Shown here in pieces: positions 63,896 through 64,000 of a stretch of DNA of 64,000 bases. A program made the position numbers and the translations under genes. Each line of letters opens with the position of its first letter. The stretch's first letter is position 1. The notes under the pieces are model-generated. The model saw only the letters and a list, made by a program, of their open reading frames with translations. It had not been told where the DNA came from and did not search any database. Source of the stretch: Nymphaea colorata (Eukaryota; Streptophyta; Magnoliopsida; Nymphaeales; Nymphaeaceae). Location of the stretch: positions 22,585,703 to 22,649,702 of the forward strand of contig NC_045146.1 in NCBI RefSeq assembly GCF_008831285.2. Direction: 5' to 3'.

Positions 63896-64000
63896 GCCTT
63901 GGTCCAGGCGGCGCAACGGCAAGCGTCAGTCCGTTGAAGTGCGAACAGCAGTCCAGCAGGCAGCGGCGGTCCGGTGGTCCAGCGGTAGCAACTTCACAGC
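63896..64000 (-). other. Probable 5' UTR first exon of the CDC123-like gene (cut by window edge)
   Basis: GC-rich minus-strand sequence ending at the consensus donor ggc|gtgagt. It is the only GC-rich stretch upstream of the CDC123-like coding exon. The exon's far end lies beyond the window. Confidence 0.4.

Noticed and set aside
1-64000. tRNA, rRNA, CRISPR arrays, phage or bacterial systems
   Set aside because: Scanned by eye on both strands; no cloverleaf, rRNA block or spaced direct-repeat array was seen. A tRNAscan or Rfam run could still find something I missed.

Overview
This is nuclear DNA from a flowering plant. The evidence is AT-rich intergenic DNA, GT-AG introns of 0.1 to 7 kb, many microsatellites and decayed transposons, and plant-specific gene families (GT-2 trihelix factor, EAR-motif C2H2 zinc finger, U-box/ARM and ATL-type RING ligases, DSK2 ubiquilin). 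The species cannot be fixed from the sequence. Some exons are markedly GC-rich (trihelix exon 2, the zinc-finger gene), while introns and spacers are AT-rich.

Eight protein-coding genes can be supported, and I rebuilt their exon structures from splice signals and reading phase. From left to right: (1) PETAL LOSS-like trihelix factor, + strand, 91-2758, two exons; (2) single-exon three-finger C2H2 repressor, +, 7418-8425; (3) a conserved plant protein of unknown function, -, 9589-10788, three coding exons plus a probable 5' UTR exon near 12.5-12.7 kb with an E2F-type site; (4) DSK2-type ubiquilin, -, 16726-26240, seven exons with a 6,982-bp first intron; (5) PUB15-like U-box/ARM E3 ligase, -, 31733-34077, three exons; (6) NEP1-interacting-protein-like RING-H2 membrane E3, -, 37896-43503, five exons; (7) RluA-family RNA pseudouridine synthase, probably plastid-targeted, -, 52377-57241, seven exons with one GC-AG intron; (8) CDC123-like protein, -, 59173-60207, one coding exon plus a 5' UTR exon at the right window edge.

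The genes do not form an operon or an obvious pathway cluster. Genes 4, 5 and 6 all belong to the ubiquitin system, which is probably chance. Everything from 9.5 kb rightward lies on the minus strand.

The rest is intergenic or intronic. About 43.5-52.4 kb is a gene-poor stretch with a Ty3/gypsy integrase fragment. A 1,352-bp terminal-inverted-repeat element with long purine and pyrimidine arms sits in the ubiquilin intron. The last intron of the RING gene holds MITE remnants and a threefold 59-bp tandem repeat. I found no new multi-gene system. The observations most worth a check are the eroded N-terminal trihelix domain of gene 1, the foldback element in gene 4 and the unknown protein of gene 3.
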